From: VFZP01 sp043755595
Lineage (GTDB): Bacteria; Acidobacteriota; Terriglobia; Bryobacterales; Bryobacteraceae
Reading direction: 5' to 3'
DNA: 18,844 bases
Assembly (NCBI GenBank): GCA_043755595.1
Contig: JAYUSQ010000150.1
Span: 1-18,844 of the forward strand
Within the stretch, counting starts at the first letter, position 1; the number at the start of each line of letters is the position of its first letter. Both the position numbers and the translations under genes were made by a program. Shown here piece by piece: positions 1 through 7,518 of this stretch. The notes beneath the pieces were generated by a model that ran no database searches, was not told the origin of the DNA, and was given only the letters and a program-made list of their open reading frames with translations.

Positions 1-698
1 ACTAAGTCGCCATGGAAGCGCACGCGGAATTGGCGGAAGCCGAGCGACTTAATCGCTTCCTCGCCGTTTTCGATGGTCTTGATCGTCTCCACCGTGACCG
101 GCGTGCCATAGGGAATCCGGGAGCTCAAGCAGGCGGCGGCAGGGCGGTCCCAGAAGGGCAGGCCGGCGGCTCGCGATAGCTCTCGGATTTCGGCTTTGCT
201 CAACCCGGCTTCGACGAGCGGCGATTTCACCTGATGGATTTTGGCGGCGGACTGGCCGGGGCGATAGTCGCCCAGGTCGTCCTGGTTGACGCCGTAGACG
301 ATGTGCTTAACCCCGCGTTCAGCCGCGATTTCATCGAGGCGGTTGAAGAGCTCGTCTTTGCAATGGAAGCACCGGTCTTTGTCGTTCTTGACGTAGTCCG
401 GGTTGTCGAATTCGAAGGTGGGAATCAGTTCGTGCCGGAAGCCGCAGACGCGGGCGTACTCGGCGGCATCGCGTTTATGGGATTCGGGGATGGACGGCGA
501 ATCGGCCGTGATCGCTACGGAGCGGTCTCCCAGTGTTTGATGGGCAGCCCACGCGAGATACGCCGAGTCGGTGCCGCCTGAGTATGCGACGAGCACTTCG
601 CCCAGATCTCGCAGCACGCCGAAAAGCCGGTCTTGCTTGGCCTGAAGTTGTTCGGAATCCAGCGCTTTGACGGGCCCCAGACTCACCAGCGATGTCAT
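1..698 (-). CDS. larE: LarE-type ATP-dependent sacrificial sulfur transferase (3' end cut by window edge)
   Basis: Translated from the minus strand, the visible 232 residues match the LarE family, PP-loop ATPases that turn the carboxylated pyridinium dinucleotide precursor of the nickel-pincer cofactor into its thio form, donating sulfur from one of their own cysteines. Visible motifs are the PP-loop YSGGTDSA (residues 39-46), RCFHCK (109-114) and the PAAACLSSRIPYG block (186-198), whose Cys190 sits where the sacrificial cysteine of the family is expected. Usual length is about 270 residues, so roughly 40 C-terminal residues lie outside the window. The ATG at 698 lacks a Shine-Dalgarno sequence but has TATAAT six bases upstream. 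LarB, LarC and a client enzyme (lactate racemase or other LarA-like) are not in view, so the client is unknown. Family call is strong; the exact role is inferred. Confidence 0.88.
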   Translation of the reverse strand, partial: MTSLVSLGPVKALDSEQLQAKQDRLFGVLRDLGEVLVAYSGGTDSAYLAWAAHQTLGDRSVAITADSPSIPESHKRDAAEYARVCGFRHELIPTFEFDNPDYVKNDKDRCFHCKDELFNRLDEIAAERGVKHIVYGVNQDDLGDYRPGQSAAKIHQVKSPLVEAGLSKAEIRELSRAAGLPFWDRPAAACLSSRIPYGTPVTVETIKTIENGEEAIKSLGFRQFRVRFHGDL

Positions 699-967
699 GG
701 CTTGATTATAACTGCCCGGTTTACAATAGCGGCGGTTGCGTTTTCGAATCGCCAGGAGCGGCAACGGGCGCGGGCGGCCGCGCGTGTACTCAGGACAGAT
801 CCGGTTGAGGTGGAAATGTAGCCGAAGCGGAATCTGCCTTGGATTGATGTTTTTCAATGAGAACGCATGGGAAAACGCCGATACGAGATTAGATTGTAGA
901 ACTTCTTCAGGCCGCTCTCGCTTCGAGTGGCCGGCCGAATGTGCAATGGTCAAGGAATAGACGAACT
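699..967. other. Intergenic region between larE and the small plus-strand gene
   Basis: This 269-base stretch separates divergent genes. It holds the larE -10 candidate at its left end and an AAGGAA ribosome-binding site (about 953-958) for the small gene at its right end. Short open frames cross it on the plus strand, but their composition (Arg/Ser-rich, no family resemblance) does not look protein-coding. No RNA gene or repeat was recognised. Confidence 0.5.
705..710 (-). promoter_or_regulatory. Candidate -10 element (TATAAT) for larE, possibly leaderless
   Basis: A perfect TATAAT on the minus strand ends six bases before the larE ATG, which would place the transcription start at or next to the start codon. 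No Shine-Dalgarno-like purine run separates them. No good -35 match is seen at 16-18 bases, so this is a weak promoter call resting on the hexamer and its position. Confidence 0.4.
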
Positions 968-1195
968 ATGGCTGCAGCAGCTCAACCGGCTCCCGATCCC
1001 CGCGCGATCTTCGCGATGGCTCTCACTTGGTCAGCCTCCGAAGATCTGGATGTTCCTTGGCAGGTGCAGGTAGGTGCTCTCAATCTGGCTGTCCGGATGA
1101 ACGACTTTCCGGAAGAGCCACTCTATACTTTGCTTGTCGACGGCAATGCGGTGGCCGATCTCGACGATTGGCCGTCCTGTTGGAAGCGCGGTTAA
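968..1195 (+). CDS. Small conserved-looking hypothetical protein (75 aa)
   Basis: The 75-residue product has no family I can name. The ATG at 968 is preferred over an in-frame start at 941 because AAGGAA lies about ten bases upstream of it. The protein starts with an Ala/Pro-rich stretch (MAAAAQPAPDPRAIF) and ends in an acidic, Trp-containing part with MNDFPEEPLYTLLVDG followed by DLDDWPSCW. The hydrophobic-acidic pattern and mixed codon use look like a real folded small protein rather than a chance frame. There is no signal peptide or membrane segment. The stop codon TAA (1193-1195) overlaps the stop of the convergent acylase gene within the palindrome GTTAAC. It stands alone between larE and the acylase operon. 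Function unknown. Confidence 0.6.
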   Translation: MAAAAQPAPDPRAIFAMALTWSASEDLDVPWQVQVGALNLAVRMNDFPEEPLYTLLVDGNAVADLDDWPSCWKRG

Positions 1196-3465
1196 CGCGG
1201 GACTAGCCGGATGCGCTCAGTCGTCGCCGCCTCGACCGCAGCACGTGTATAGGGCAGGGGATGATAGCGCCCGGCCTGCCAGTCTTCCAGTAAGTCGTCG
1301 TAGTATGAGCTTGTTGGATCGCCTACTTCGCCCGGCACATTCGTCATGACGGACTTATCCCAATCGCTGAGATCGAGAACCTGGCGATAGCTGGCTCCCG
1401 TCGTCTGGCGGAAATTCGTACCGCCCGTAGCCAACACTGCGTTGCCGTCGCCCGGCCGAGCATACGGGCCGCGATGCCAACTCTTGACGTCAACCGGGTG
1501 CATGAATGTCACGGTGTGCAAACTACCCCATTGACCGCCATTCGGCGCAGCAGCGGACCGGCGGTCGAAATCCGATAAGGCGGCACGAAGCGCCGAGTGG
1601 ACCGCTCGCCAGTCTGGCTTTGTTCGTAAGGTCGAGAGAATGATCGATTGATCGACCCGCGAGCCCAAGGGTTGACCAAACAGAAACGCATGCAATTTTG
1701 CGATCCAAAGTTCGTATAACAAGGCATCCTGCGAATCGGCGTTGAGCTGCGTATCCCAATTCAGCAGCCGGGCGAGGGCGGCCTGTTCCCGTTCGTTCAA
1801 TACTCCGCGGGCGGGCACCCAGCCACGAAGGATCGCTTGGAACACGCGCGCCGGGTGGGAGTGGACATCATACTGCATTTGCTGGAAACGCTCGACCGAA
1901 AACTTGGGCCGGTCCAGCAGCATCTCCGTCACGCGATCGAACCGGTACGCCGGCGCCCATTCGTAGCCGAGCATGTGCGGGTAATTGGGCGGCAGGATAT
2001 TGTGGTTGGCCGTGGCAATCGCGCCGGACGCCGGATTGAACGATCGGGGATGCTGGTCCGCCGGTAGATAGCCGCTCCATTCATACTCGCCGGTGTCGCC
2101 TGGCACCGGGAGCAGGCCATGCCAGCCTTTGCGAATCGGGGCGAGGCCGGAGGCGATCCAGCCAATGTTGCCGGCGCGATCGGCGTAAGTCAGATTTTCG
2201 GACGGCACCTTGTATTGCGCGGCAGCCTGCTGGAACTCCCCCCAATTCTTCGCCCGCGCCAAACGCAATGCGCCAAGATAGCCAGCGCCTCCCGGTTCGG
2301 CTCCAGTCCAACGCAAGGCGAAAACGCGATGGCGTCCCAGGTCCTCGGCAATCACCGGACCATGTTGGGTGTACCGGAGTTGAACGCGCCGCGGGCGTGG
2401 TTCACCCTTCACGGCGATCTCTTCGTTGAGGACCTCCATCTTCCGCCAGGCGCCTTTGTACAAATACTCGTCAGGATTCGAGGGATTGACGCGCTCGACG
2501 TATAGATCGCATTGGTCGATTCCAACGATTGTGAAGCCGAAGCCCATCTCTTCGTTATGACCAAGCGCGATGCCCGGGAGCGCTGCCTCACCGGCTCCGA
2601 TCACATTCCAGCCGGGGCCGACGAGGTGAACCGTCTTGCGCAGCGACGGGAGGTGGATCGGACGATGCGGGTCATTCGCCAGGAGCGGTTGGCCCGTTTC
2701 ACTGCGTGCGCCGCTGACCACCCAGCTATTGCTGCCTTGCATGTTGTCTGGGCGTTCGAGTGTGGCGGCGATGAGTTCAAAGCCTCGTGCGGGTGAAAAT
2801 CGGATTGAGCCGATCGCGGCGCTATAGTCGCGCAAAAGGTCGTTCGTGATACCCGCTAAATCCAGCCCGCGCGGGACTTCGATCTTCACGGGCGGATCGG
2901 GCGGCATGTACTTTTGAACGTTGTCCAACCCGAATCGCACGATATCCTGCGCGCGCTGCACCTCGCGTAATGTATTGCGCGTCATCAACAGGCCGGCGAT
3001 GCGCGCAGCGGTGTCTTCGGGCGTCCACTTTCCTGGAGCAAACCCTGCAGCCTTGAACTCGATCGGCCAGTTGCCGCGCAGACTATCGATGTAGGCGTTA
3101 ATGCCGGAAGTGAATGATGTCGCGATTTGCCTGGCATCCGGCGCGTAGGCCGCCCACTCAGCATTCCAGTCGCCGCGAAAGCGCACCAGACGAGCGATGC
3201 GGTCGCGCGCCAAGGCGGACGGGCCTGTCACTTCGGCGAGATACCCCGAGTTCTGCCGGCGCCAGACGTCGAGCTGAAACAACCGGTCGCGTGCGGTGAT
3301 GAAGCCTTGAGCGAAGAAGAGATCGTTGGCGGTCTGTGCGTAGATGTGCGGCACGCCCCATTTGTCACGGAGAATTTCTACGGGTTTTTCGAGGCCGGGA
3401 ATGGCGGCGTCCTGCGCTGGACCGAGCGCGGCAAAGCAACAAAGCAGGGTGGACAAACGATTCAT
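1192..3465 (-). CDS. Penicillin acylase family Ntn amidohydrolase, secreted
   Basis: This 757-residue protein is a penicillin/cephalosporin/AHL acylase family (S45) N-terminal-nucleophile hydrolase: a proenzyme that cuts itself to expose a catalytic serine and hydrolyses amide bonds of N-acyl compounds in the periplasm. A short hydrophobic signal (residues 1-17) is followed by the alpha chain. The cleavage site and nucleophile are Gly244-Ser245 in MQGSNSWVVSG. Asp317 and Asp320 fall where the beta-chain calcium ligands lie, Asn487 (ATANHN) matches the oxyanion Asn, and Arg508 or Arg511 (YRFDR) matches the conserved beta-chain Arg. Length fits the family. It is the last gene of the operon, and its ATG overlaps the hydratase TGA (ATGA, 3462-3465). 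The Shine-Dalgarno sequence is weak, suggesting translational coupling. Substrate cannot be read from sequence; neighbours hint at a branched acyl or terpenoid amide. Confidence 0.9.
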   Translation of the reverse strand: MNRLSTLLCCFAALGPAQDAAIPGLEKPVEILRDKWGVPHIYAQTANDLFFAQGFITARDRLFQLDVWRRQNSGYLAEVTGPSALARDRIARLVRFRGDWNAEWAAYAPDARQIATSFTSGINAYIDSLRGNWPIEFKAAGFAPGKWTPEDTAARIAGLLMTRNTLREVQRAQDIVRFGLDNVQKYMPPDPPVKIEVPRGLDLAGITNDLLRDYSAAIGSIRFSPARGFELIAATLERPDNMQGSNSWVVSGARSETGQPLLANDPHRPIHLPSLRKTVHLVGPGWNVIGAGEAALPGIALGHNEEMGFGFTIVGIDQCDLYVERVNPSNPDEYLYKGAWRKMEVLNEEIAVKGEPRPRRVQLRYTQHGPVIAEDLGRHRVFALRWTGAEPGGAGYLGALRLARAKNWGEFQQAAAQYKVPSENLTYADRAGNIGWIASGLAPIRKGWHGLLPVPGDTGEYEWSGYLPADQHPRSFNPASGAIATANHNILPPNYPHMLGYEWAPAYRFDRVTEMLLDRPKFSVERFQQMQYDVHSHPARVFQAILRGWVPARGVLNEREQAALARLLNWDTQLNADSQDALLYELWIAKLHAFLFGQPLGSRVDQSIILSTLRTKPDWRAVHSALRAALSDFDRRSAAAPNGGQWGSLHTVTFMHPVDVKSWHRGPYARPGDGNAVLATGGTNFRQTTGASYRQVLDLSDWDKSVMTNVPGEVGDPTSSYYDDLLEDWQAGRYHPLPYTRAAVEAATTERIRLVPR

Positions 3466-4187
3466 ATTTTCTTGTCTCGAAAATCGTGGACCGCTTGGGC
3501 GTAGGCCGTCGCGTTCATCAGTTCCGCACGCAATTTACCAGCGAGCGCGCCCGAATCTGCGTGATTGAGGCCACGGCTCTCCCGGTAATATTGCAGCCCC
3601 AGGCGCAGTGCGTCGGGTTGACGGGCCGCGACTTCGCGCGCCAGCACCGCGGCCGATTCGGCATTCCCGATCATGTGTACCAGACCGGCTTCGCGCGCTT
3701 CGGCTGCCGAGTGAACGCCCGCGCTCAGCGACCAGGCGAGCGTCCGGCGCGCCCCGATCGCCTCTTCGACAGACCGGTAGATCAGGAAGGGCCACATCGC
3801 GACGCGCAGTTCGGTGAGTCCGAAGCGGGCGTCTTCATTGGCGATCGCGATATGAGCGTTGGCGGCCAGGCCGAGTCCGCCTGCAATCGCATGACCTTGC
3901 ACATGCGCGACGATGGGGACTTGCGAACGGCGCCCCAAGGTGAACAATCGCTCATGAAGAGAAGACAGAGCGGCGGGGTCGCCCACTAACGAATCGCCCA
4001 AGTCCATTCCGGAACAGAACGAGGGCCCTTCGGCATCGAGGAAAATCGCGCCCGTATCGGCCGGCGTCGCAGCTTCCACGGCGTCTATAATCGCGCGGCA
4101 CAACTCAGCGTTGAGCGCGTTGCGTTTCTCGGGGCGCGCCAGAGTCAAGCGTAAAAGCCGGCCTTCGCGCGCGACCTTACAACTCAT
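3462..4187 (-). CDS. Enoyl-CoA hydratase/isomerase family, AtuE/LiuC-like (glutaconyl-CoA type hydratase)
   Basis: A 241-residue crotonase-fold protein. The oxyanion-hole segments are FCSGMDL (57-63) and HAIAGGLGLA (99-108). Of the two catalytic glutamates of classical hydratases, the one in the FGxPE motif is kept (FGLTE, Glu126), while the one in GGGCE is replaced by Gly106. From family knowledge this pattern resembles methylglutaconyl-CoA (LiuC) and isohexenylglutaconyl-CoA (AtuE) hydratases of Pseudomonas, which add water to the carboxylated branched enoyl-CoA. That fits the carboxyltransferase and AtuA genes upstream. The start at 4187 lies 11 bases inside the AtuA C-domain gene, with GAGG about nine bases before the ATG. 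Its stop overlaps the acylase start. Substrate assignment is inference; the crotonase fold is certain. Confidence 0.88.
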   Translation of the reverse strand: MSCKVAREGRLLRLTLARPEKRNALNAELCRAIIDAVEAATPADTGAIFLDAEGPSFCSGMDLGDSLVGDPAALSSLHERLFTLGRRSQVPIVAHVQGHAIAGGLGLAANAHIAIANEDARFGLTELRVAMWPFLIYRSVEEAIGARRTLAWSLSAGVHSAAEAREAGLVHMIGNAESAAVLAREVAARQPDALRLGLQYYRESRGLNHADSGALAGKLRAELMNATAYAQAVHDFRDKKI

Positions 4188-4503
4188 CGGCCGACGCCTC
4201 GATTTCCAGGGCCATCAGCGCCGCGCCGTAAGTTTTTCCCTGAGCGTCGACGCGCAAAGAAAGCGTACCGCCGCCGCCGAGCGACTCATGCAGCAGGAAG
4301 TTGAGCGCGCCGAGATTCGGCAGTTCGAATCGATCCACCGCGCCTTGGCAGAGCGGGCCGAAGTGCGCCTTGACACGCTCGGCTGTGACTTCGCGCACCA
4401 GTAGCGGATAGTATCTGGCGTGATAGGCGATCACTCCGATGTTCGAAGTGTCGCCCTTGTCGCCCGAACGCGCATGAGCGATGCGGGACAGAGGGATTTT
4501 CAT
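4177..4503 (-). CDS. AtuA C-terminal-domain protein (stand-alone, ferredoxin-fold-like)
   Basis: This 108-residue protein corresponds to the C-terminal domain of the AtuA family (acyclic terpene utilisation). It opens with MKIPLSRIAHARSGDKGDTS; the HARSGDKGDTSNIG signature (residues 9-22) is typical of this domain. The open frame extends upstream, but the ATG at 4503 is chosen because it overlaps the TGA of the AtuA N-domain gene as ATGA (4500-4503) and has GGAGG seven to eight bases before it. In many bacteria the two domains form one chain of nearly 600 residues; here they are separate, coupled genes whose lengths (444 + 108) add up to about one full AtuA. The two products probably form one complex. 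The biochemical activity of AtuA is not firmly established; a lyase role in citronellol/geraniol degradation has been proposed. Confidence 0.85.
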   Translation of the reverse strand: MKIPLSRIAHARSGDKGDTSNIGVIAYHARYYPLLVREVTAERVKAHFGPLCQGAVDRFELPNLGALNFLLHESLGGGGTLSLRVDAQGKTYGAALMALEIEASADEL

Positions 4504-5834
4504 TCGACCACCTCCACCTTGGTCTGAATCAGCTCGCGTGGCGCCAGAGCCGGCCAATAGGCGACCACCTCACGCACAGGCGGGCGTCCCTCGCCGAAGC
4601 CGGTCGCAGTAGGTGGGCCGTTAAGCACCAAGGGAATCAGTTCGCGCGTGAAGCGATCCACGGCTTTGCGGTCTGCGTCGCGCACGCCAATGCGAAGTTG
4701 GATTTCGGCTGGATCCTTCTGAGCCGGGGCAGCCGGGCCGTGGCAAGCGTTGACGCCGAAGAACTCCGTCTCCAGCGCTTCAAATTTCAGGCCCAGAGCC
4801 GTGAGCCGCTGTCTGACGATCATGTCAGCCGCGCGTGCTTTTTCCAGCGCCTGGGGCCAAGAGTAAACCAGTGTCCCGGTGGCCTTCCAACCGTACGCGT
4901 AGCTGATCGAGACTTTCAGAAAAGGCGTGCGAGGGCCTCCCGTGATTCCGCTGATTCGCACGCGGTCAGGACCGGTATCCTCGATGCGGATGGTGGTAAA
5001 GTCCGCGATGCAATCCGGCGTGATGTACTGCTTCGGGTCACCCAATTCGTAGAGCAACTGCTCCTTGACGACATCGCTATGAACGCGGCCGCCGGTGCCC
5101 GCATGCTTGGTGACGGTGAAGCTGCCATCGGGCTCAGCCTCGACAATCGGATAGCCGATGTTGGCCATGTCGGGGATCGATTGCCAATCGACTTGGCAAT
5201 TGCCACCCGTGCATTGCGCGCCGCACTCAATGATGTGCCCGGCGATAGTTCCCGCCGCGAGTTTGTCCCAGTCGGTTTCGCTCCAGCCGAAATGGTGAAT
5301 CATCGGCGCAAGCGTCAACGCGGTGTCAGTGCAACGTCCGGCGATGATCACGTCGGCTCCGGTGGCGAGCGCGTCCACGAGCGGGAAGGCTCCGATGTAG
5401 GCGTTGGCGCTCATGATCCTTGGGCGGATGGTCGAGAGCGGTTCGCCGGTGTCCATGCTTTTCAGCGGGTGTCCGGCGGCGACTATACTGTCGATGCGAT
5501 CAAACATGTCGTCGCCCAGAACCACCGCGACTTTCAGATCCGGCGCCAGCCGCCGCACCTCGCGCGCGCATGCGATTGGGTTGACCCCGCCCGCATTGGC
5601 GATCACCTTGACGCCTCGCTCGCGCATGCGCCCGGCAATCCGGCCAATCAACGGCGGAAAATCGCGTGCATAGCCGAGCGCGGGGTTTTCCTGCTTCTGC
5701 TTTTGCACGATCGACATGGTGACTTCGGCGAGATAGTCGAGCGCAAGATATTCGATGGGGCCCTGCTCGAGCAACCGTACGGGCGCTTCGAGCCAGTCAC
5801 CCCAGAAACCTTGGCCATTGGCGATGCGGATCAT
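4500..5834 (-). CDS. atuA: AtuA family protein, N-terminal catalytic domain (DUF1446)
   Basis: A 444-residue AtuA/DUF1446 domain protein. The ATG at 5834 (MIRIANGQGFWGDW) is chosen because it overlaps the carboxyltransferase TGA as ATGA and has GGAG eight bases upstream; the longer open frame continues into the previous gene. Recognisable family blocks are NAGGVNPIACA (95-105), GDDMFDRID (about 122-130), AGRCTDTALTLAPM (about 185-198) and GGNCQVDW. It is cytoplasmic, with no signal or membrane segment. AtuA is needed for acyclic monoterpene use in Pseudomonas and has been suggested to cleave the 3-hydroxy-glutaryl-CoA intermediate. The neighbours here (carboxyltransferase, hydratase) support that step and no HMG-CoA lyase is present. 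It lacks the C-terminal domain, which is encoded by the next gene. Family sure, reaction inferred. Confidence 0.88.
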   Translation of the reverse strand: MIRIANGQGFWGDWLEAPVRLLEQGPIEYLALDYLAEVTMSIVQKQKQENPALGYARDFPPLIGRIAGRMRERGVKVIANAGGVNPIACAREVRRLAPDLKVAVVLGDDMFDRIDSIVAAGHPLKSMDTGEPLSTIRPRIMSANAYIGAFPLVDALATGADVIIAGRCTDTALTLAPMIHHFGWSETDWDKLAAGTIAGHIIECGAQCTGGNCQVDWQSIPDMANIGYPIVEAEPDGSFTVTKHAGTGGRVHSDVVKEQLLYELGDPKQYITPDCIADFTTIRIEDTGPDRVRISGITGGPRTPFLKVSISYAYGWKATGTLVYSWPQALEKARAADMIVRQRLTALGLKFEALETEFFGVNACHGPAAPAQKDPAEIQLRIGVRDADRKAVDRFTRELIPLVLNGPPTATGFGEGRPPVREVVAYWPALAPRELIQTKVEVVE

Positions 5835-7438
5835 CGAAGTGTCTCCAGTATGAGATGCTCGCGATGGCCGGTGGCGAGGCACAAGTCCAGGGCAAAGGCG
5901 AGGATGTCTCGGGTTTTCAAAGGATCGATCAGTGCGTCGACGTGGCCGCGTGCGGCGGCGTAGTGCGAGTCGAGCCAGCGTTCATAATCGGCGCGCGTCT
6001 TGGCGATTTTTTGTTCCAGTTCCGCCGGCACGGACTCTCGGTTCTTCTTGTATTTTTCGAGTTCGGGGCCATGGACCGCTTGCACGGCGGCGTCGCCCTC
6101 CATCACGCCAATCCGGGCCGTAGGCCAGCCGAAGGCGAAGTGGGGATCGAAGCCCTGCCCGGCCATCGCATAATAGCCGGCGCCGCTGGCGTGGTTGATC
6201 GTCAGAACGATTTTCGGGACGGTCGCGCAGGCCATCGCTTCCACCATTTCCGCGCCGGCGCGAATGATGCCGCCTTGTTCGGCTTCGAGTCCTACCATGA
6301 AGCCCGAGACATCCTGAATGTAGAGGATCGGCAATCCTTGGCGGTCGCAATTCTCGACGAAATACGCGCACTTGCGGGCGGACTCGGTGTAGACGATGCC
6401 GCCGATCCGTGTCGGCCCTTCTTCGCCTTTGAGGAAGCCGCGGCGGTTGGCGACAATCGCAACCGGCCGTCCATGCAACCGCGCATGGGCGCACAGCATT
6501 TCAGGTGCGTGGTCGGGTTGGAACTCGAGGTAGTCGCCGGAGTCGACAAGGCAATCGATAATCCGCTGCGCGTTATACGGCAAACGGTGGTCGTCCGGCA
6601 TAGCCGCGTAGAGTTCATCGATGGGATGAGAGGGCAGCGTTCCTTGCGGCGCTGCAGTTGGGGCGGGGAACTCCCGGAACTTGGCGCGAATCATGTCGAG
6701 GCATTCGGCATCGTCCTTCGCCATGTGATGCGCGACCCCGCTGACTTGCGTGTGCATGCGCGCGCCGCCCAGCGCTTCGGCTTCGACGACTTGGCCTGTT
6801 GCCCCTTTCACCAGATTGGCCCCGCCAAGCCCCATGAAACTGGTCTTGTCGACCATGATGATCACATCGCTCAACGCGGGCAGGTAAGCGCCGCCGGCAA
6901 TGCAGGGCCCCATGACAGCGGAAATCTGCGGGACCGCCAGCTTCCGGCGCATCAGCGAGTTGTAGTAAAAGATGCGCGCTGCGCCATACTGGCCAGGAAA
7001 GATTCCGTCTTGCAGAGGAAGATTGACGCCGGCCGAATCCACCAGATAAACGATGGGCACTCGGTTCCGCATGGCGATTTCCTGCGCGCGCAGAATCTTG
7101 TGGATTGTCTCAGGCCACCACGCACCGGCCTTCACAGTGGCGTCGTTGGCCACGATTACCGCCGGCCGGCCTTCGATCGTCGCGACGCCGGTTACCACAC
7201 CGACACCGGGCCCTTGGCCATCGTATTTGTCGTGCGCTACCAGGAGCCCGATTTCAAGGAATGGCGACGAGCGATCGATGAGCGCCGTGATTCGTTCTCG
7301 CGCTGTGAGCTTGCCGGCCGCGTGCTGCTTGTCGATTTTTGTGGCTCCACCACCTTGGCGGAGCGCGTCTTCCAACACCTGTAGACGCTCGACGGCGGAG
7401 GTCATGCGGACGCGCGAGGAGAGGGGCTTGAGTTGCAC
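5831..7438 (-). CDS. Biotin-dependent acyl-CoA carboxyltransferase, beta subunit (methylcrotonyl/geranyl-CoA type)
   Basis: A 535-residue carboxyltransferase subunit that moves CO2 from carboxybiotin to an acyl-CoA. The N-terminal crotonase-like half has AAGKLTARERI (40-50), GPCIAGGAYLPALSD (177-191) and LGGARMHTQVSGVAHH (223-238). The C-terminal half has the oxyanion motif HASGAGYYAMAG (416-427) and GWPTARIGVMEG (437-448). Length and motif order match the beta subunits of 3-methylcrotonyl- or geranyl-CoA carboxylase. The GTG at 7438 is used because residues 1-11 resemble the start of homologues; the ATG at 7405 is a real alternative and neither has a Shine-Dalgarno sequence. It heads the operon and its TGA overlaps the AtuA ATG. 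The biotin carboxylase/BCCP alpha subunit is absent here and must come from elsewhere. MCC versus GCC specificity cannot be decided by eye. Confidence 0.9.
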   Translation of the reverse strand: MQLKPLSSRVRMTSAVERLQVLEDALRQGGGATKIDKQHAAGKLTARERITALIDRSSPFLEIGLLVAHDKYDGQGPGVGVVTGVATIEGRPAVIVANDATVKAGAWWPETIHKILRAQEIAMRNRVPIVYLVDSAGVNLPLQDGIFPGQYGAARIFYYNSLMRRKLAVPQISAVMGPCIAGGAYLPALSDVIIMVDKTSFMGLGGANLVKGATGQVVEAEALGGARMHTQVSGVAHHMAKDDAECLDMIRAKFREFPAPTAAPQGTLPSHPIDELYAAMPDDHRLPYNAQRIIDCLVDSGDYLEFQPDHAPEMLCAHARLHGRPVAIVANRRGFLKGEEGPTRIGGIVYTESARKCAYFVENCDRQGLPILYIQDVSGFMVGLEAEQGGIIRAGAEMVEAMACATVPKIVLTINHASGAGYYAMAGQGFDPHFAFGWPTARIGVMEGDAAVQAVHGPELEKYKKNRESVPAELEQKIAKTRADYERWLDSHYAAARGHVDALIDPLKTRDILAFALDLCLATGHREHLILETLR

Positions 7439-7446
7439 CGGACTTC

Positions 7447-7452
7447 AGTATA
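7447..7452 (-). promoter_or_regulatory. Candidate -10 element (TATACT) of the carboxyltransferase operon
   Basis: TATACT on the minus strand ends eight bases before the GTG at 7438, placing the likely transcription start almost on that codon. No purine-rich ribosome-binding site precedes either possible start. The -35 region is a poor match. It lies in the short divergent region shared with the tRNA gene. Confidence 0.4.
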
Positions 7453-7518
7453 CGCCCAGGCTTGCGAAGCGAAAAGCGACTAGCGCATCTCAAGGCGTTT
7501 TTGCTAAGCTGAAGGAGC

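Noticed and set aside
736..960. Short plus-strand open frames between larE and the small gene
   Set aside because: Arg/Ser-rich composition, no ribosome-binding site and no recognisable motif.
4698..5963. A 421-codon plus-strand frame across the AtuA gene
   Set aside because: It is antisense to AtuA and crosses the junction of two real coupled genes; composition is not protein-like.
5855..7384. A 509-codon open frame antisense to the carboxyltransferase gene
   Set aside because: The product has no family resemblance and is rich in Arg, His and Asp; the opposite strand encodes a clear carboxyltransferase. It is a by-product of GC-rich codon bias.
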